A stretch of 64,000 nucleotides of DNA from CAWIJJ01 sp963836405 (GCA_963836405.1 CAWIJL010000004.1:1-64000); one strand, 5' to 3'; positions 17,148 through 27,513 are shown, numbered from the stretch's first letter. The notes: a model not told the origin generated them from the sequence alone. A program made the numbers and translations.

Positions 17148-17753
17148 CTAACGCCCTTGCACGCGCCGTAAGAATGCCCCGGCCGACCGGTGCACGACAG
17201 CGCCGTCGCCGAACAGCCACAGCCGGGTTCCGTACCAATCCACTCGCGCCTCCCGCACTTGGCCCGGAAGCCCCGGAGGGCGCGGCTCGAACACGTCCTG
17301 CAACAACGCGTGCAGCAGTTCGTGCAGACAGGTATTCAGCGAAAGGAACGGTACCTGGTTGCCGTGGGCGCGGTCCAGCGCCACCATGCACAAAGGGCAG
17401 CCGCGATAGAGCGTGGTGACGCCGCTGAGCGCCCGCCCGCCGTCCCATTCCATCGGAATGCGATCGGTGACCGCAAGATTGATCTGCCGCGGCTCGACGC
17501 CGGGAACCACCGGCTGGCGAAAATCGGGCCGCCAGACTTCCACCGTCCGGGTGGTGTTCTGGAGCCGGATATCGCAGGACGCGAGATCGCGGAAGGCCTC
17601 CGGCCAGAGGCGGCCCCAAAATTTCCGAAGCAGGCCCGGATCGTCGTAGAGCCGCTTGTCGATGAGGATCTGCACCGGCACGATCAGCGGAGGCGTCGCC
17701 GCCCACGCAACCGCCGCGCCGAGAGACTGCGAGAAGAACTGGCGGCGCGTCAT
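17148..17753 (-). CDS. Tat-exported protein with HELLH metal-binding motif
   Basis: 201 residues. The N-terminus MTRRQFFSQSLGAAVAWAA is a twin-arginine signal. The mature part has SLNTCLHELLHALLQDVF, an HExxH zinc site near residue 143, followed by EARVDWYGTRLWL, where a downstream Glu or Asp could be the third ligand. The size and layout suggest a small secreted metalloprotease-like protein, but I do not recognise the family. Confidence 0.6.
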   Translation of the reverse strand: MTRRQFFSQSLGAAVAWAATPPLIVPVQILIDKRLYDDPGLLRKFWGRLWPEAFRDLASCDIRLQNTTRTVEVWRPDFRQPVVPGVEPRQINLAVTDRIPMEWDGGRALSGVTTLYRGCPLCMVALDRAHGNQVPFLSLNTCLHELLHALLQDVFEPRPPGLPGQVREARVDWYGTRLWLFGDGAVVHRSAGAFLRRVQGR

Positions 17754-17883
17754 GTTCCCTCCCGGGTTTCAGTGTACTATTATATTAATACATTAACAAG
17801 TGCCTGGCAGGGGCTCGAAAGGGCTACCCTGAAAACCATCCAACTGTAAGGTATCATTACGGTTATCCCCAGGTACCGCGTTT

Positions 17884-20800
17884 ATGTGGATTGTCCGGCT
17901 TGCCTTACGTCGTCCTTACACCTTTGTGGTCATGGCTGTGCTGATCGCGATTTTGGGGGTCGGCGCCATCATGACGATGCCTACGGACATCTTTCCGTAC
18001 ATCGACATCCCTGTAGTGAGCGTCGTTTGGACGTACGGGGGCCTCGCTCCCGAAGAGATGGAGAAGCGCATGGTGACCACTTTCGAGCGGGCCATGACGA
18101 CTACCGTCAACGACATCGAGCACATCGAGTCCCAGTCGTACACCGGCGTTTCGGTCACGCGCGTCTACTTCCAGCCGAACGCGAAGGTGGAATTGGCCCT
18201 CGCGCAGATCACCGCCATTTCGCAGACTCTGCTGCGCGCTTTCCCGCCCGGGACGACGCCGCCCAGCGTCATCAAGTACGACGCTTCGGCCGTGCCCATC
18301 ATCCAGTTGGGTCTTGAAAGTCCCACCATGAGCGAGCAGGAACTGTTCGACATGGGGCAGAACTTCATCCGCACCCAGCTTGCGACCATTCAGGGAGCTT
18401 CCGTACCGTTGCCCTACGGCGGCAAATTCCGCGCGGTGATGGTGGATCTCAACCCGGAGCAGCTTTTCGCCAAAGGGCTTTCGCCTTCCGACGTGTCCGC
18501 GGCGCTCGGTAGCCAAAACCTGATTCTGCCGGCGGGCACCGCCAAGATTGGGGACAAGGATTACCAGATCAAGCTCAACAGCAGCCCGCGCATTCTCGAC
18601 GAGATGAACCGGCTGCCGCTGCGCGTCGTGAACGGCGCCACCGTGTACCTGGGAGACGTGGCCCAGGTTCGCGACGGCAACACCGTGCAGACCAGCATCG
18701 TGAAGACCAACGGCACGCGCGGCGCGCTTCTCACTGTCATGCGCAACGGCAAGGCGTCCACCCTGGACGTCGTGAATAACGTCAAAAAGGCGCTGCCACG
18801 CATTCTGGCCGGCCTGCCTCCGGCGCTCAAAGTGCGGCAGCTTGCGGATCAGTCCCTGTTCGTGCGCGCGGCCATCAATGGTGTGGTCAAGGAAGCGGCC
18901 ATTGCCGCCGCCTTGACCGGCCTGATGATCCTGATGTTCCTGGGCAGTTGGCGCAGCACCGTCATTGTGTGCATCTCGATTCCGCTGTCAATTCTGGTTT
19001 CGCTCACGGTACTGAACCTGTTGGGCCAGACGATCAACGTGATGACCCTGGGCGGGTTGGCGCTGGCGGTGGGTATCCTGGTGGACGACGCCACCGTGGC
19101 CATCGAGAACACGCACCGCAACATGGCGATGCGCAAGCCGCTGGTGCGTGCCGTGCTGGACGGCGCCCAGCAGATCGCAGCCCCCACCTTTGTGGCCACG
19201 CTCGCCATCTGCATCGTGTTCGTTCCGGTGCTTCTACTCACCGGCGCCGCCAAATTTCTATTCACTCCGCTGGCGATGGCGGTGGTGTTCGCGATGATGG
19301 CCTCCTATTTCCTTTCGCGAACCCTGGTGACCACCATGGTGTATTTCATGCTGAAGCCCGAAGTGGCGCTGTACGCGCGCGGCGAGCACGGCGAAAGCGC
19401 GGGCGGCAAAGGGATCTTCTGGAAGGCGCACTACCTCTTCAACCGGCGGTTCGAGCTGATGCGGGCCTGGTACACCTCTCTGCTGCACTGGTCGCTCGAT
19501 CACCGCGCCCCAGTGCTGGCGGGCTTCGGCCTGTTTGTGGCCGGGTCGCTTTCGCTCGCCCTGCTGATAGGCCGCGACTTCTTCCCCACCGTCGATTCCG
19601 GCCAGATGCGGCTGCACGCGCGGGCGCCGGCGGGAACGCGCCTCGAGCGCACGGAGGAGATCTTCGCCGATATCGAGCGCGAGATCCGCCAGGAGATTCC
19701 GCCCGATGAAATCGATACCGTGATCCACAACATCGGCCTGCCCAACGGCGGTTTCAACCTGGCATTCGGCGACAACCCGACACTAGGCGTTAGCGATGGC
19801 GATATGCTGATCTCGCTCACCCGGGAGCAGCACGGCTCGACGGCGGAGTACGTGGACCGCGTGCGCAAGCGGCTGAACGAAAAATTCCCGGATATGGTGT
19901 TCTTCTTCGAGGCGGCCAACATCACCAACCAGATTCTGAATTTCGGCCTGCCCGCACCCATCGACGTGCAGGTGGTGGGTCGCAACCAGGCGGCCAACTA
20001 CCAGGTTGCAGAGAACCTGCAGCGCCGTTTCGCGGCCATTCCGGGCGCGGCCGACGTGCATATCCACCAGGTGGTGAACTCGCCCGAAATCCGGGTCGAC
20101 GTAGACCGTAACAAAGCCGGCCAAGTGGGTCTCACGCAGCGCGACGTCAGCCAGAGTCTGCTGATTTCGCTGAGCGGCAGCGGCCAGATCTCCCCCACAC
20201 AATGGCTCGACTGGAACACCGGCGTGAGTTACCAGGTGGCCATCCAGACGCCGCAGTACCGTATCGATTCGCTGAACGCACTGCTTCGCACGCCCATCGG
20301 CGCGCCGCAGAATACGGTGAACGTAACAACGCCAACGTCACTGGGCGGCTCGGCTACGGCCGGCAACGCCACTGTGGGCGCAGGGCCGAGCCAGGCGTCG
20401 GCGGCGTACGGGAACCCGGGCGCGCTGGCCTCCGGGCCGCAGTTGCTTTCGAATCTGGCCGGCGTGCGACGGGGCATCGCCCCGGCTATCGTCAACCACT
20501 ACAACGTTCAGCCGGTCTACGACGTCTATGCCAATGTCGACCGCAGCGACCTGGGCGCAGTCGGCGCCGCGGTCGAAAAAATCGTGAACGAGGTTTCGAA
20601 GAACCTGCCGCGCGGCACCACGATGGACATTCGCGGACAGTACGCGACCATGAAAAGCTCGTTTTACCGGCTGGGACTCGGCATGGCATTTGCGGTGGTG
20701 CTGGTATACCTGCTGATGGTTGTGAATTTTCAGTCGTGGCTCGATCCGTTCATCATTCTGATGGCGCTTCCCGGCGCAATGGCCGGGATCGTGTGGATCC

Positions 20801-21234
20801 TGTTCCTCACCCAGACTACTTTCAGCGTGCCATCGTTGATGGGGTCGATCATGTGCGTGGGAGTGGCCACGGCGAATAGCATCCTGATTGTCGTGTTCGC
20901 CAACGATCAGCGGCTCGAAGGCTACGACGCGCGCTCGGCCGCGCTCTCCGCCGGTCATACGCGCATCCGGCCGGTGCTGATGACGGCAGGCGCAATGATC
21001 ATCGGCATGGTGCCAATGGCCCTGGGTCTGGGCGAAGGCGGAGAGCAGAATGCCCCGTTGGGGCGGGCGGTAATCGGAGGGCTGGTGCTGGCGACGCTAA
21101 CCACGCTGTTCGTAGTGCCGCTGGTCTACAGTCTTCTGCGGAAGCATACGCCGGTCGATTACGAGCATAGAATGGCCGAAGAAGAGGCGGCGCACCTGCG
21201 CGCCGATCTGATGAGGCGTGAGGATCTGGCATGA
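17884..21234 (+). CDS. RND efflux pump inner-membrane permease (HAE1/AcrB type)
   Basis: 1116 residues, slightly longer than AcrB. Twelve membrane segments in two halves, with the proton-relay pair in VGILVDDATVAIEN at about residues 400-401 in TM4 and VATANSILIVVFAN in the second half. The porter domain carries an unusual Ala/Gly/Thr-rich insertion (about residues 815-865) absent from typical members. It is the first gene of a tripartite operon, and its TGA overlaps the adaptor ATG. Substrates (drugs, lipids or secreted products) cannot be told from sequence. Confidence 0.93.
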   Translation: MWIVRLALRRPYTFVVMAVLIAILGVGAIMTMPTDIFPYIDIPVVSVVWTYGGLAPEEMEKRMVTTFERAMTTTVNDIEHIESQSYTGVSVTRVYFQPNAKVELALAQITAISQTLLRAFPPGTTPPSVIKYDASAVPIIQLGLESPTMSEQELFDMGQNFIRTQLATIQGASVPLPYGGKFRAVMVDLNPEQLFAKGLSPSDVSAALGSQNLILPAGTAKIGDKDYQIKLNSSPRILDEMNRLPLRVVNGATVYLGDVAQVRDGNTVQTSIVKTNGTRGALLTVMRNGKASTLDVVNNVKKALPRILAGLPPALKVRQLADQSLFVRAAINGVVKEAAIAAALTGLMILMFLGSWRSTVIVCISIPLSILVSLTVLNLLGQTINVMTLGGLALAVGILVDDATVAIENTHRNMAMRKPLVRAVLDGAQQIAAPTFVATLAICIVFVPVLLLTGAAKFLFTPLAMAVVFAMMASYFLSRTLVTTMVYFMLKPEVALYARGEHGESAGGKGIFWKAHYLFNRRFELMRAWYTSLLHWSLDHRAPVLAGFGLFVAGSLSLALLIGRDFFPTVDSGQMRLHARAPAGTRLERTEEIFADIEREIRQEIPPDEIDTVIHNIGLPNGGFNLAFGDNPTLGVSDGDMLISLTREQHGSTAEYVDRVRKRLNEKFPDMVFFFEAANITNQILNFGLPAPIDVQVVGRNQAANYQVAENLQRRFAAIPGAADVHIHQVVNSPEIRVDVDRNKAGQVGLTQRDVSQSLLISLSGSGQISPTQWLDWNTGVSYQVAIQTPQYRIDSLNALLRTPIGAPQNTVNVTTPTSLGGSATAGNATVGAGPSQASAAYGNPGALASGPQLLSNLAGVRRGIAPAIVNHYNVQPVYDVYANVDRSDLGAVGAAVEKIVNEVSKNLPRGTTMDIRGQYATMKSSFYRLGLGMAFAVVLVYLLMVVNFQSWLDPFIILMALPGAMAGIVWILFLTQTTFSVPSLMGSIMCVGVATANSILIVVFANDQRLEGYDARSAALSAGHTRIRPVLMTAGAMIIGMVPMALGLGEGGEQNAPLGRAVIGGLVLATLTTLFVVPLVYSLLRKHTPVDYEHRMAEEEAAHLRADLMRREDLA

Positions 21235-22571
21235 AGGAGATTGGCAGCAGCGAAGACCAACTGCGGGCCGAGATAGAAAGCCTGAAGCGGCAACTAGAGG
21301 AACACGAACGCCGCGCTTCCGGCGAACACCCGGCGCACACCGGCGGGCCGTCGCCGTGGACCTTTTTGCTGGTGGTGCTGTGTCTGGCCGCATTGCTCGG
21401 AGGCGGTTATTTCTGGGGCTACCTGCCGCGCGTGCGCCGCGAGCGGGTGCTGGCGGCCGAATCGCGCGCCGGAAGCGTAAGCCTGCCGGTGGTTACTGTG
21501 GAGAAGGTGGCGCGGTCGGCTTCGCGCACCAACCTCGTGCTGCCGGGCAACATCCAGGCCGTCAGCGAAGCGCCGGTGATGGCGCGCGCCACCGGATACC
21601 TGAAGAAGCGGAACGTGGATATCGGCGACCGCGTGACGGCTGGGCAGGTGCTGGCGGAAATCGAAGCGCCTGAACTCCAACAGCAGATCCGCCAGGTGCA
21701 GGCCACGGTCGACCAGGCGAACAGCACGGTGCAGCAGGCCGAAGCCGCCGTGCTGCAGGGCCGCGCCAACGCGAACATGGCGCGCGTGACCTCCGAGCGG
21801 TGGCGCAACCTGCTTGCCAAGGGCGTGGTTTCGCGCCAGGAGAGCGACGTTTATCAGGCGCAGTACGAAGCGCAACAGGCGAACGTGCAGGCGCTCGAGA
21901 AGGCCGTGCTGGCGGCGCGCAGCAACGCTGCCGCGGCCGAGGCCAACCTCGCCCGGCTGAACCAGATCCTCACCTATCAGTCCGTCAAGGCTCCGTTCGC
22001 CGGCGTCATCACCGTGCGTAACGTGGATGCCGGCGCCCTGGTGAATGAGGGCAATACGTTGTTGTTCCGCATCGCGCAGACAGACCGGCTGCGGACGTAC
22101 ATCAATGTGCCGCAGGCAGACGCCCCGTCGGTGCGGCCGGGACTCACGGCCACACTCACCCTGCCCGACCTTTCCGGCCGCAGATTTACGGGGCGCGTGA
22201 CCCGCACCTCGAACGCACTCGACCCCTCGGCCCGAACCCTGCTCACGGAAGTGCAACTGGACAATCCGGGCAACCTGCTCATGCCCGGCATGTTCACGCA
22301 GGTGGAACTGGCGGTACCGCGTACCGATCCGCCCCTGGTTATTCCTGGGGATACGCTCACCATACGGAGTGACGGGCCGCAGGTCGCCGTGGTGAAACCG
22401 GACGGATCGGTGCATTACACCAAAATTCAGTTGGGACGCGACTTCGGGTCGAGCCTGGAAGTGCTGGACGGCCTGGAAGAAGGACAGCAGCTTGTGGTCA
22501 ATCCGGGCGATGCCATCCGGGAAGGCGTGAAGGTGAAGGCCATGCAGGCTGAAGGGAAGAGGAAGCCGTGA
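21231..22571 (+). CDS. RND efflux periplasmic adaptor (membrane fusion protein)
   Basis: 446 residues. An N-terminal coiled region and one membrane anchor (WTFLLVVLCLAALLGGGYFW) precede the lipoyl halves (VMARATGYLKKRNVDIGDRV; VKAPFAGVITVRNVDAGALV), an alpha-helical hairpin and the beta-barrel/membrane-proximal domains. The soluble N-terminus of about 45 residues is longer than usual. ATG overlaps the permease stop; its own stop overlaps the GTG of the outer-membrane gene. Confidence 0.93.
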   Translation: MKEIGSSEDQLRAEIESLKRQLEEHERRASGEHPAHTGGPSPWTFLLVVLCLAALLGGGYFWGYLPRVRRERVLAAESRAGSVSLPVVTVEKVARSASRTNLVLPGNIQAVSEAPVMARATGYLKKRNVDIGDRVTAGQVLAEIEAPELQQQIRQVQATVDQANSTVQQAEAAVLQGRANANMARVTSERWRNLLAKGVVSRQESDVYQAQYEAQQANVQALEKAVLAARSNAAAAEANLARLNQILTYQSVKAPFAGVITVRNVDAGALVNEGNTLLFRIAQTDRLRTYINVPQADAPSVRPGLTATLTLPDLSGRRFTGRVTRTSNALDPSARTLLTEVQLDNPGNLLMPGMFTQVELAVPRTDPPLVIPGDTLTIRSDGPQVAVVKPDGSVHYTKIQLGRDFGSSLEVLDGLEEGQQLVVNPGDAIREGVKVKAMQAEGKRKP

Positions 22572-24379
22572 AGTGGCTTCGAACGGGATGCGCGCTGGCC
22601 CTGTGCTGTTGCATGGTCAGGGCGCAGGCGCAATTCGACAACTCGCCCCGGGTGCGCGACCTGATCCGCGCCGGCAACCTCTATCTGTCCCTTCAGGACG
22701 CCCTGGCGCTGGCCATCGAGAACAATCTGGATATTGAACTGCAGCGCTACAACCTGCGCATCCTGCAAACCGAATTGACGCGGACGCGGGGCGGCGGAAC
22801 GGTGCGTGGCGTGAACTACACGCTGCTCGAAGTGCCGGTGGGAGTGGGGGGCCCCCCAAGCCCCGTGCTGACCAATCCGGCGGCCGCGAACCGTGCCACC
22901 ACCGGGTCTTCGGTCAGCACCAACGCGCTCGCGCTAAATGTTCTTGGGGAACCGCAAACGAACCTCTCCATCCAGGGCGCGATTCCGCAGATCGCCGGCA
23001 CTCCCGTTCCCGTGTTCGATCCGGCCCTGGTCGGGCTGGTGAACTGGACGCACCAGACGACGCCGCAAACCAACTCGATCTCCGGCACCAATGCGCTGGT
23101 GTCGAACGCCTTCACGGCCAACGCCGGCATCCAGCGGGGCTTTGCCAGCGGCGCGCAGGCCACCCTCGGCTTCAACAATAACCGGCAGGCGGTTAACGCC
23201 ATCAATTCGGCCTACAGCCCATACACGGCCTCGAGCCTCGGCCTGACCGTCACGCAGCCGTTGCTGCGCGGTTTCGGTCCCAGCCTGAACAGGCGCTTCA
23301 TCCGCATCGCGGGAAACGAGCAGAAGATCGGCACGCTGCTTTTTCAACAGCAACTGCTGGCCACGGCATACGGCGTAATCCGTGTGTATACGGACTTCGT
23401 GGCGCTCTACGAGGATGCGCAGGTGAAGCAGGAAACCGCGGCGCTCGCCGAGAAGTTGCTTTCCGATACACGCGCGCAGGTGGAAGAGGGAACGCTGGCG
23501 CAGATCGAAATGACGCGCGCCAACGCGCAGGTGTTTTCGACCCGCCAGGACCTGATCAACGCGCGCGGGCTGCTGGAGGAACAGGAAGCCATTCTTAAGA
23601 ACGTGCTGACCCGCCGGGGCAACGAAGACGCCGCGGTGCAGGCAGCGCGCATCATCCCGACCGACCCGCTTGTGATTCCCGACCGCGACGAGGTACGGCC
23701 AATGCAGGACCTGATTGCGGACGCGCTCTCGAATCGCGCCGACCTCGGGCAGGCGCGGCTGCAAATCGAGAACGCGCAGATCGGGCTGCTGGGCGCGCGC
23801 AGTGCGACACTGCCGCAGGTGGACCTTGTCGGTGTCATGCAGAATAACGGCCTCGCAGGCAGCGCAAACCCGCTTTCCCCAAACTCAAACCCGACGTATC
23901 TGAACGGCTATGCGGGCGCGTTGGGACAGGTGCTGGCCCGCAACTATCCCACATACGGCGTCGGGTTGCAGGTGACGCTGCCGTTGCACAATCGCATCGC
24001 GGAGGCGGACCTGGCGCGCGACCAGCTTCAGGTGAAGCAGTCCGAGATCCGGCTCAGGCAATTGCAGAACCAGATCCGGCTGGAAGTGGAGGACGCGCTG
24101 ATTGCAATGCGCCGCGCGCGGGCATCGTACGAAGCCGCCGTGCAGGCCCGGGCGCTGCAGCAGGAATCGCTAAATGCCGAACAGGCCAAGTTCGAAGTGG
24201 GCGCCTCCACCAGCTTTTTCGTCATTCAGTACGAGAGCCTGCTGGCCCAGGCCCGTTCCACGGAAGTGGCGGCAAAGAGTTCGTATGTGAAGGCGAAAGC
24301 GGCGCTCCAACGGGCCACCGGGAGCATTCTGGACGAGAACCGGATCTCGCTGGACGCTGCGATCAAGGGCCGGATGTAG
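22568..24379 (+). CDS. TolC-family outer-membrane efflux protein
   Basis: 603 residues from the GTG at 22568, signal peptide ending near RAQAQ. Two helical repeats of the OEP fold (LSLQDALALAIENNLDIELQ; NRADLGQARLQIENAQIGLL), with a Gly/Thr/Asn-rich insert in the first half. With the two preceding genes it forms a complete tripartite pump from inner membrane to outer membrane. Confidence 0.92.
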   Translation: MKWLRTGCALALCCCMVRAQAQFDNSPRVRDLIRAGNLYLSLQDALALAIENNLDIELQRYNLRILQTELTRTRGGGTVRGVNYTLLEVPVGVGGPPSPVLTNPAAANRATTGSSVSTNALALNVLGEPQTNLSIQGAIPQIAGTPVPVFDPALVGLVNWTHQTTPQTNSISGTNALVSNAFTANAGIQRGFASGAQATLGFNNNRQAVNAINSAYSPYTASSLGLTVTQPLLRGFGPSLNRRFIRIAGNEQKIGTLLFQQQLLATAYGVIRVYTDFVALYEDAQVKQETAALAEKLLSDTRAQVEEGTLAQIEMTRANAQVFSTRQDLINARGLLEEQEAILKNVLTRRGNEDAAVQAARIIPTDPLVIPDRDEVRPMQDLIADALSNRADLGQARLQIENAQIGLLGARSATLPQVDLVGVMQNNGLAGSANPLSPNSNPTYLNGYAGALGQVLARNYPTYGVGLQVTLPLHNRIAEADLARDQLQVKQSEIRLRQLQNQIRLEVEDALIAMRRARASYEAAVQARALQQESLNAEQAKFEVGASTSFFVIQYESLLAQARSTEVAAKSSYVKAKAALQRATGSILDENRISLDAAIKGRM

Positions 24380-25000
24380 GTGCTGGCCGCTCTCTCCCAA
24401 CGCTTCCGCCGGCAGCGCATGGAGCGGTTCGCGCGCGAATGCCGGATTACCCGCGAGACCCGGGTGCTGGACATTGGAGGAACGCCCGGCTGCTGGGAGC
24501 TTTCGCCGGTGCGCCCGCGCCTCGTCCTCCTAAACACCCCCCGAGCCCGCGAAGACCTCGAAGGCGCGGCGGAGTGGGTTGCCGGCGACGGCTGCCGCCT
24601 CCCTTTTCGCGACAAGGCCTTCGACCTCGTGTTCAGCAACTCGGTGATTGAGCACGTCGGCCCTCCGTCCAGCCAGGAGAACTTTGCGCGGGAAGTAGCG
24701 CGCGTCGGCCGCTCCTATTGGGTGCAGACGCCGGATCGCCGGTTTCCGATCGAACAACACCTGCTCACGCCCGTCATTCACTGGCTGCCCCGCCGCTGGC
24801 AGTACTTCATCGTGCCGCGCTGCAACGTCTGGTCCGCCATCAGCCGCGTCACGCCGGACCGCCGCCGGTTTTACATTCACCACTACCTTTCCGACGTGCA
24901 CCTGCTCACCGCCCGCGAGCTGGGACGGCTGTTTCCCCGCGCCCGCATCATCAGGGAGCGCTTCCTCGGCCTGAGCAAAAGCTTGATCGCCGTGGGGTAG
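24380..25000 (+). CDS. class I SAM-dependent methyltransferase
   Basis: About 206 residues; GTG at 24380 directly follows the tolC stop, and an ATG at 24419 is the other candidate. Motif I is VLDIGGTPGCWEL, followed by GDGCRLPFRDKAFDLVFSNS with the acidic end of motif II, and IEHVGPPSSQENFAREVARV. The family acts on small molecules or glycans; the substrate is unknown. Its position right after an efflux operon may be incidental. Confidence 0.82.
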   Translation: MLAALSQRFRRQRMERFARECRITRETRVLDIGGTPGCWELSPVRPRLVLLNTPRAREDLEGAAEWVAGDGCRLPFRDKAFDLVFSNSVIEHVGPPSSQENFAREVARVGRSYWVQTPDRRFPIEQHLLTPVIHWLPRRWQYFIVPRCNVWSAISRVTPDRRRFYIHHYLSDVHLLTARELGRLFPRARIIRERFLGLSKSLIAVG

Positions 25001-25068
25001 AACTCGCGAATCCAATTCGGATAGGTGTATCCGGAACAATCCGCGCGATTTCGCGTCCAATCAGTTCT

Positions 25069-26697
25069 ATGGGCCTGAACCGCCTCCTGATCCGCCACTT
25101 TTTCGGGCGCGTTTTCGACAGGGAAGCGCTTTCGCCGCAAGGCGAACCCGAAGCCGGGATCGTCCAGACCCTCGGAGTGCTCGCGGTACCCGGTGCATTT
25201 TTCGTGCTGCTCTTTCGCCCTCTGACCTTGTGGGGCTGGTCGCTGGTGGCGGTTCGCGGCATGTTCCTGTTGTATTCCATGGTGGTGATGGGGTTCATCA
25301 TGGTATTTCAATGGGATGCGCTGTTTCTGGACCGGCGTGACTACCAGGTTTTGACGCCGCTGCCCTTGAAACTGCGTACCGTGTTCCTCGCAAAGTCGGC
25401 CGCGCTGGCAGTCTTCCTCGCCATATTCCTTCTAGATATCAACATTTTGAGCTTTGTTTTCTGGCCGGGAGTGGACGGCGGCCGGAATACTTTGGACATC
25501 CTTTGGGCGCATATGGCGGCCGTGCTGGCGGGTGGACTCTTCGCGGCTCTCGCGGCTGCGGCAATGCAGGGTCTGCTGGTGACGCTGTTCCGCGGCAGTA
25601 CCCTCAGGCGCATTTCGGTGGCTGTCCAGACGTTGGCTATGGCTTGCCTGGTGACGCTCTTCTTCCTGATTCCGATGATCGCATTCGGCACCGAATACCT
25701 GGTGAAACAGAACAGCCTGCTGCTCCAGTGGTTTCCCGGCTACTGGTTCATTGGCTATTACGAACAGCTTCGCCCGGTGTCTGGGAGCGAATTGCTGCGT
25801 GGCTTGGGCGGACGCGCGATGCAGGGTCTCTGGATCGCCGCCGCGATTTTCCTGCTGACCTACCTGCCCGGTTACCGCAGGCTGGCGCGCCGGGTCGTGG
25901 AAACGCCGGAAGCTTCGGCCGCCGGTCCCGGACCATGGCGCAACTGGCTCGATGCCATGTTGCGCCGCACCATCCTGCGCAATCCGGTGGAGCGTGCAGT
26001 CTTCCGGTTCATCGGCGCCTCTCTTGCCCGCAGCACCAAGCACCGGCTGTTCCTCGCCACCTACGGAGGCTTCGGCGCGGCCGTGGCCATAATGTCCCTG
26101 CGTTCCGGGGCGGACGGGCTGCTGACCCTCCCACTGACGCTTTCGTTCGTTCTCGTCTCCTGCCTCCGGTCCGCGTTCAACTTTCCCTCCGAGTTGAGCG
26201 CCAACTGGGCCTTCCAGATGGCCGAGTTGTTTCCGGCCCGGCACTACCTGGCGGCCACGCGTAAGTGGATCGTCTGGAGCGCCATCGTACCGCTGTTCCT
26301 CCTGCTGGCCGGAATGGAGTTCGCCCGCTTCACATGGCCCGTGGCTCTGTTTCACCTGTCGTTCGGCATCCTGCTCTCGCTCTTTCTCATGGAGATCCTG
26401 TTTGCGGGCTTCCGCAAAGTGCCTTTTACCTGCTCGCATTTTCCCGGCAAAGTGAACCTTGTCTTTCTGGGCGTGATCTACATTTTTGGCTTCACTTTAT
26501 ACAGCCGGTCCATGGCGCGTCTGGAGCTGTGGCTGACGGCGAGACCGGCTGTCGCGGCAATTTTTCTGGCGGCGGGCGCCGCGGCGTTTGCGGCCATGGT
26601 GTACGGGCGCGGCCGCGCGGAGCGGAGCCTCACGCCGCTTGATTACGAAGACCGGGTGGACCCCGCCGTCCGGTCTCTGGGCCTCAATCCCGAATAG
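25069..26697 (+). CDS. ABC-2-type transporter membrane subunit
   Basis: 542 residues from the ATG at 25069, about ten to twelve hydrophobic segments, with the motif WDALFLDRRDYQVLTPLPLK near residue 80. That motif marks large permeases paired with an ATPase of the ABC-2 exporter class. The ATPase gene follows after 14 bases. Substrate unknown. Confidence 0.8.
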   Translation: MGLNRLLIRHFFGRVFDREALSPQGEPEAGIVQTLGVLAVPGAFFVLLFRPLTLWGWSLVAVRGMFLLYSMVVMGFIMVFQWDALFLDRRDYQVLTPLPLKLRTVFLAKSAALAVFLAIFLLDINILSFVFWPGVDGGRNTLDILWAHMAAVLAGGLFAALAAAAMQGLLVTLFRGSTLRRISVAVQTLAMACLVTLFFLIPMIAFGTEYLVKQNSLLLQWFPGYWFIGYYEQLRPVSGSELLRGLGGRAMQGLWIAAAIFLLTYLPGYRRLARRVVETPEASAAGPGPWRNWLDAMLRRTILRNPVERAVFRFIGASLARSTKHRLFLATYGGFGAAVAIMSLRSGADGLLTLPLTLSFVLVSCLRSAFNFPSELSANWAFQMAELFPARHYLAATRKWIVWSAIVPLFLLLAGMEFARFTWPVALFHLSFGILLSLFLMEILFAGFRKVPFTCSHFPGKVNLVFLGVIYIFGFTLYSRSMARLELWLTARPAVAAIFLAAGAAAFAAMVYGRGRAERSLTPLDYEDRVDPAVRSLGLNPE

Positions 26698-26711
26698 TCG
26701 AGGAGACGAAG

Positions 26712-27476
26712 ATGATCGAGATTCGCAACCTGGTGAAGCGGTACCGCAACACCGCCGCGGTAGACGGCGTGAGTTTCACCATCGAACCCGGCGAGGTGAC
26801 CGGGTATCTGGGGCCGAACGGCTCCGGCAAGTCGACCACTGTAAAGATCATGACAGGGTTGATCGAGCCCACATCCGGCCAGGTCCTTCTCGACGGCCGG
26901 GACGTGCGCGACGACATGGTAAGTTTCAAGCACCGGCTCGGCTATGTGCCCGAGGAGGCGATCCTTTATACGTATCTTACCGGGCTCGAGTATCTGGAAT
27001 TGATGGGCGGACTGCGCGGGATGCCGCCGGCGCTGGTGGAGCGGCGCGCCAATGACCTGCTGGAGCTTTTCTCCCTGCGGCAGTACCGCCACGCCCCCCT
27101 TTCGGCCTACTCCAAGGGAATGAAACAGCGGGTGCTGATCTCCGCCGCGCTGCTGCACGGTCCCGACATCCTGATTCTGGACGAACCGCTGACGGGCATC
27201 GACGTAACTTCGGCGCAGTTGTTTCGCCACCTGCTGGATGAACTGGCGCGGAGCGGCAAAACCATCCTCTACATCTCGCACGTACTTGAAGTCGTTGAGA
27301 AGGTCTGCGAGAAAGTAGTGATTATCTACAAGGGGCGAATTATGGCGGCCGATTCGGTGGGACGCCTGCGAGACCTGCTGAACGCTCCGTCGCTCGAGGG
27401 GATTTTCGCGCAATTAGTGGAGCAACGGGACCTGGAGGCGACGGCGCGGGAAATCGCCGCTGCAATTTCAGGGTAG
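26712..27476 (+). CDS. ABC transporter ATP-binding protein
   Basis: 254 residues with all nucleotide-binding motifs: Walker A GPNGSGKSTT, Q-loop GYVPEE, signature YSKGMKQR, Walker B ILILDEPLTG, H-loop ISHVLE. The signature is SKGMKQR rather than canonical LSGGQ, as in many ABC-2 export ATPases. Preceded by a good ribosome-binding site (GAGGAGA). It energises the permease encoded at 25069. Confidence 0.93.
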   Translation: MIEIRNLVKRYRNTAAVDGVSFTIEPGEVTGYLGPNGSGKSTTVKIMTGLIEPTSGQVLLDGRDVRDDMVSFKHRLGYVPEEAILYTYLTGLEYLELMGGLRGMPPALVERRANDLLELFSLRQYRHAPLSAYSKGMKQRVLISAALLHGPDILILDEPLTGIDVTSAQLFRHLLDELARSGKTILYISHVLEVVEKVCEKVVIIYKGRIMAADSVGRLRDLLNAPSLEGIFAQLVEQRDLEATAREIAAAISG

Positions 27477-27513
27477 CCGCGCCCATCCGCGTTGTGTGAA
27501 GATCTGAAGTCAT

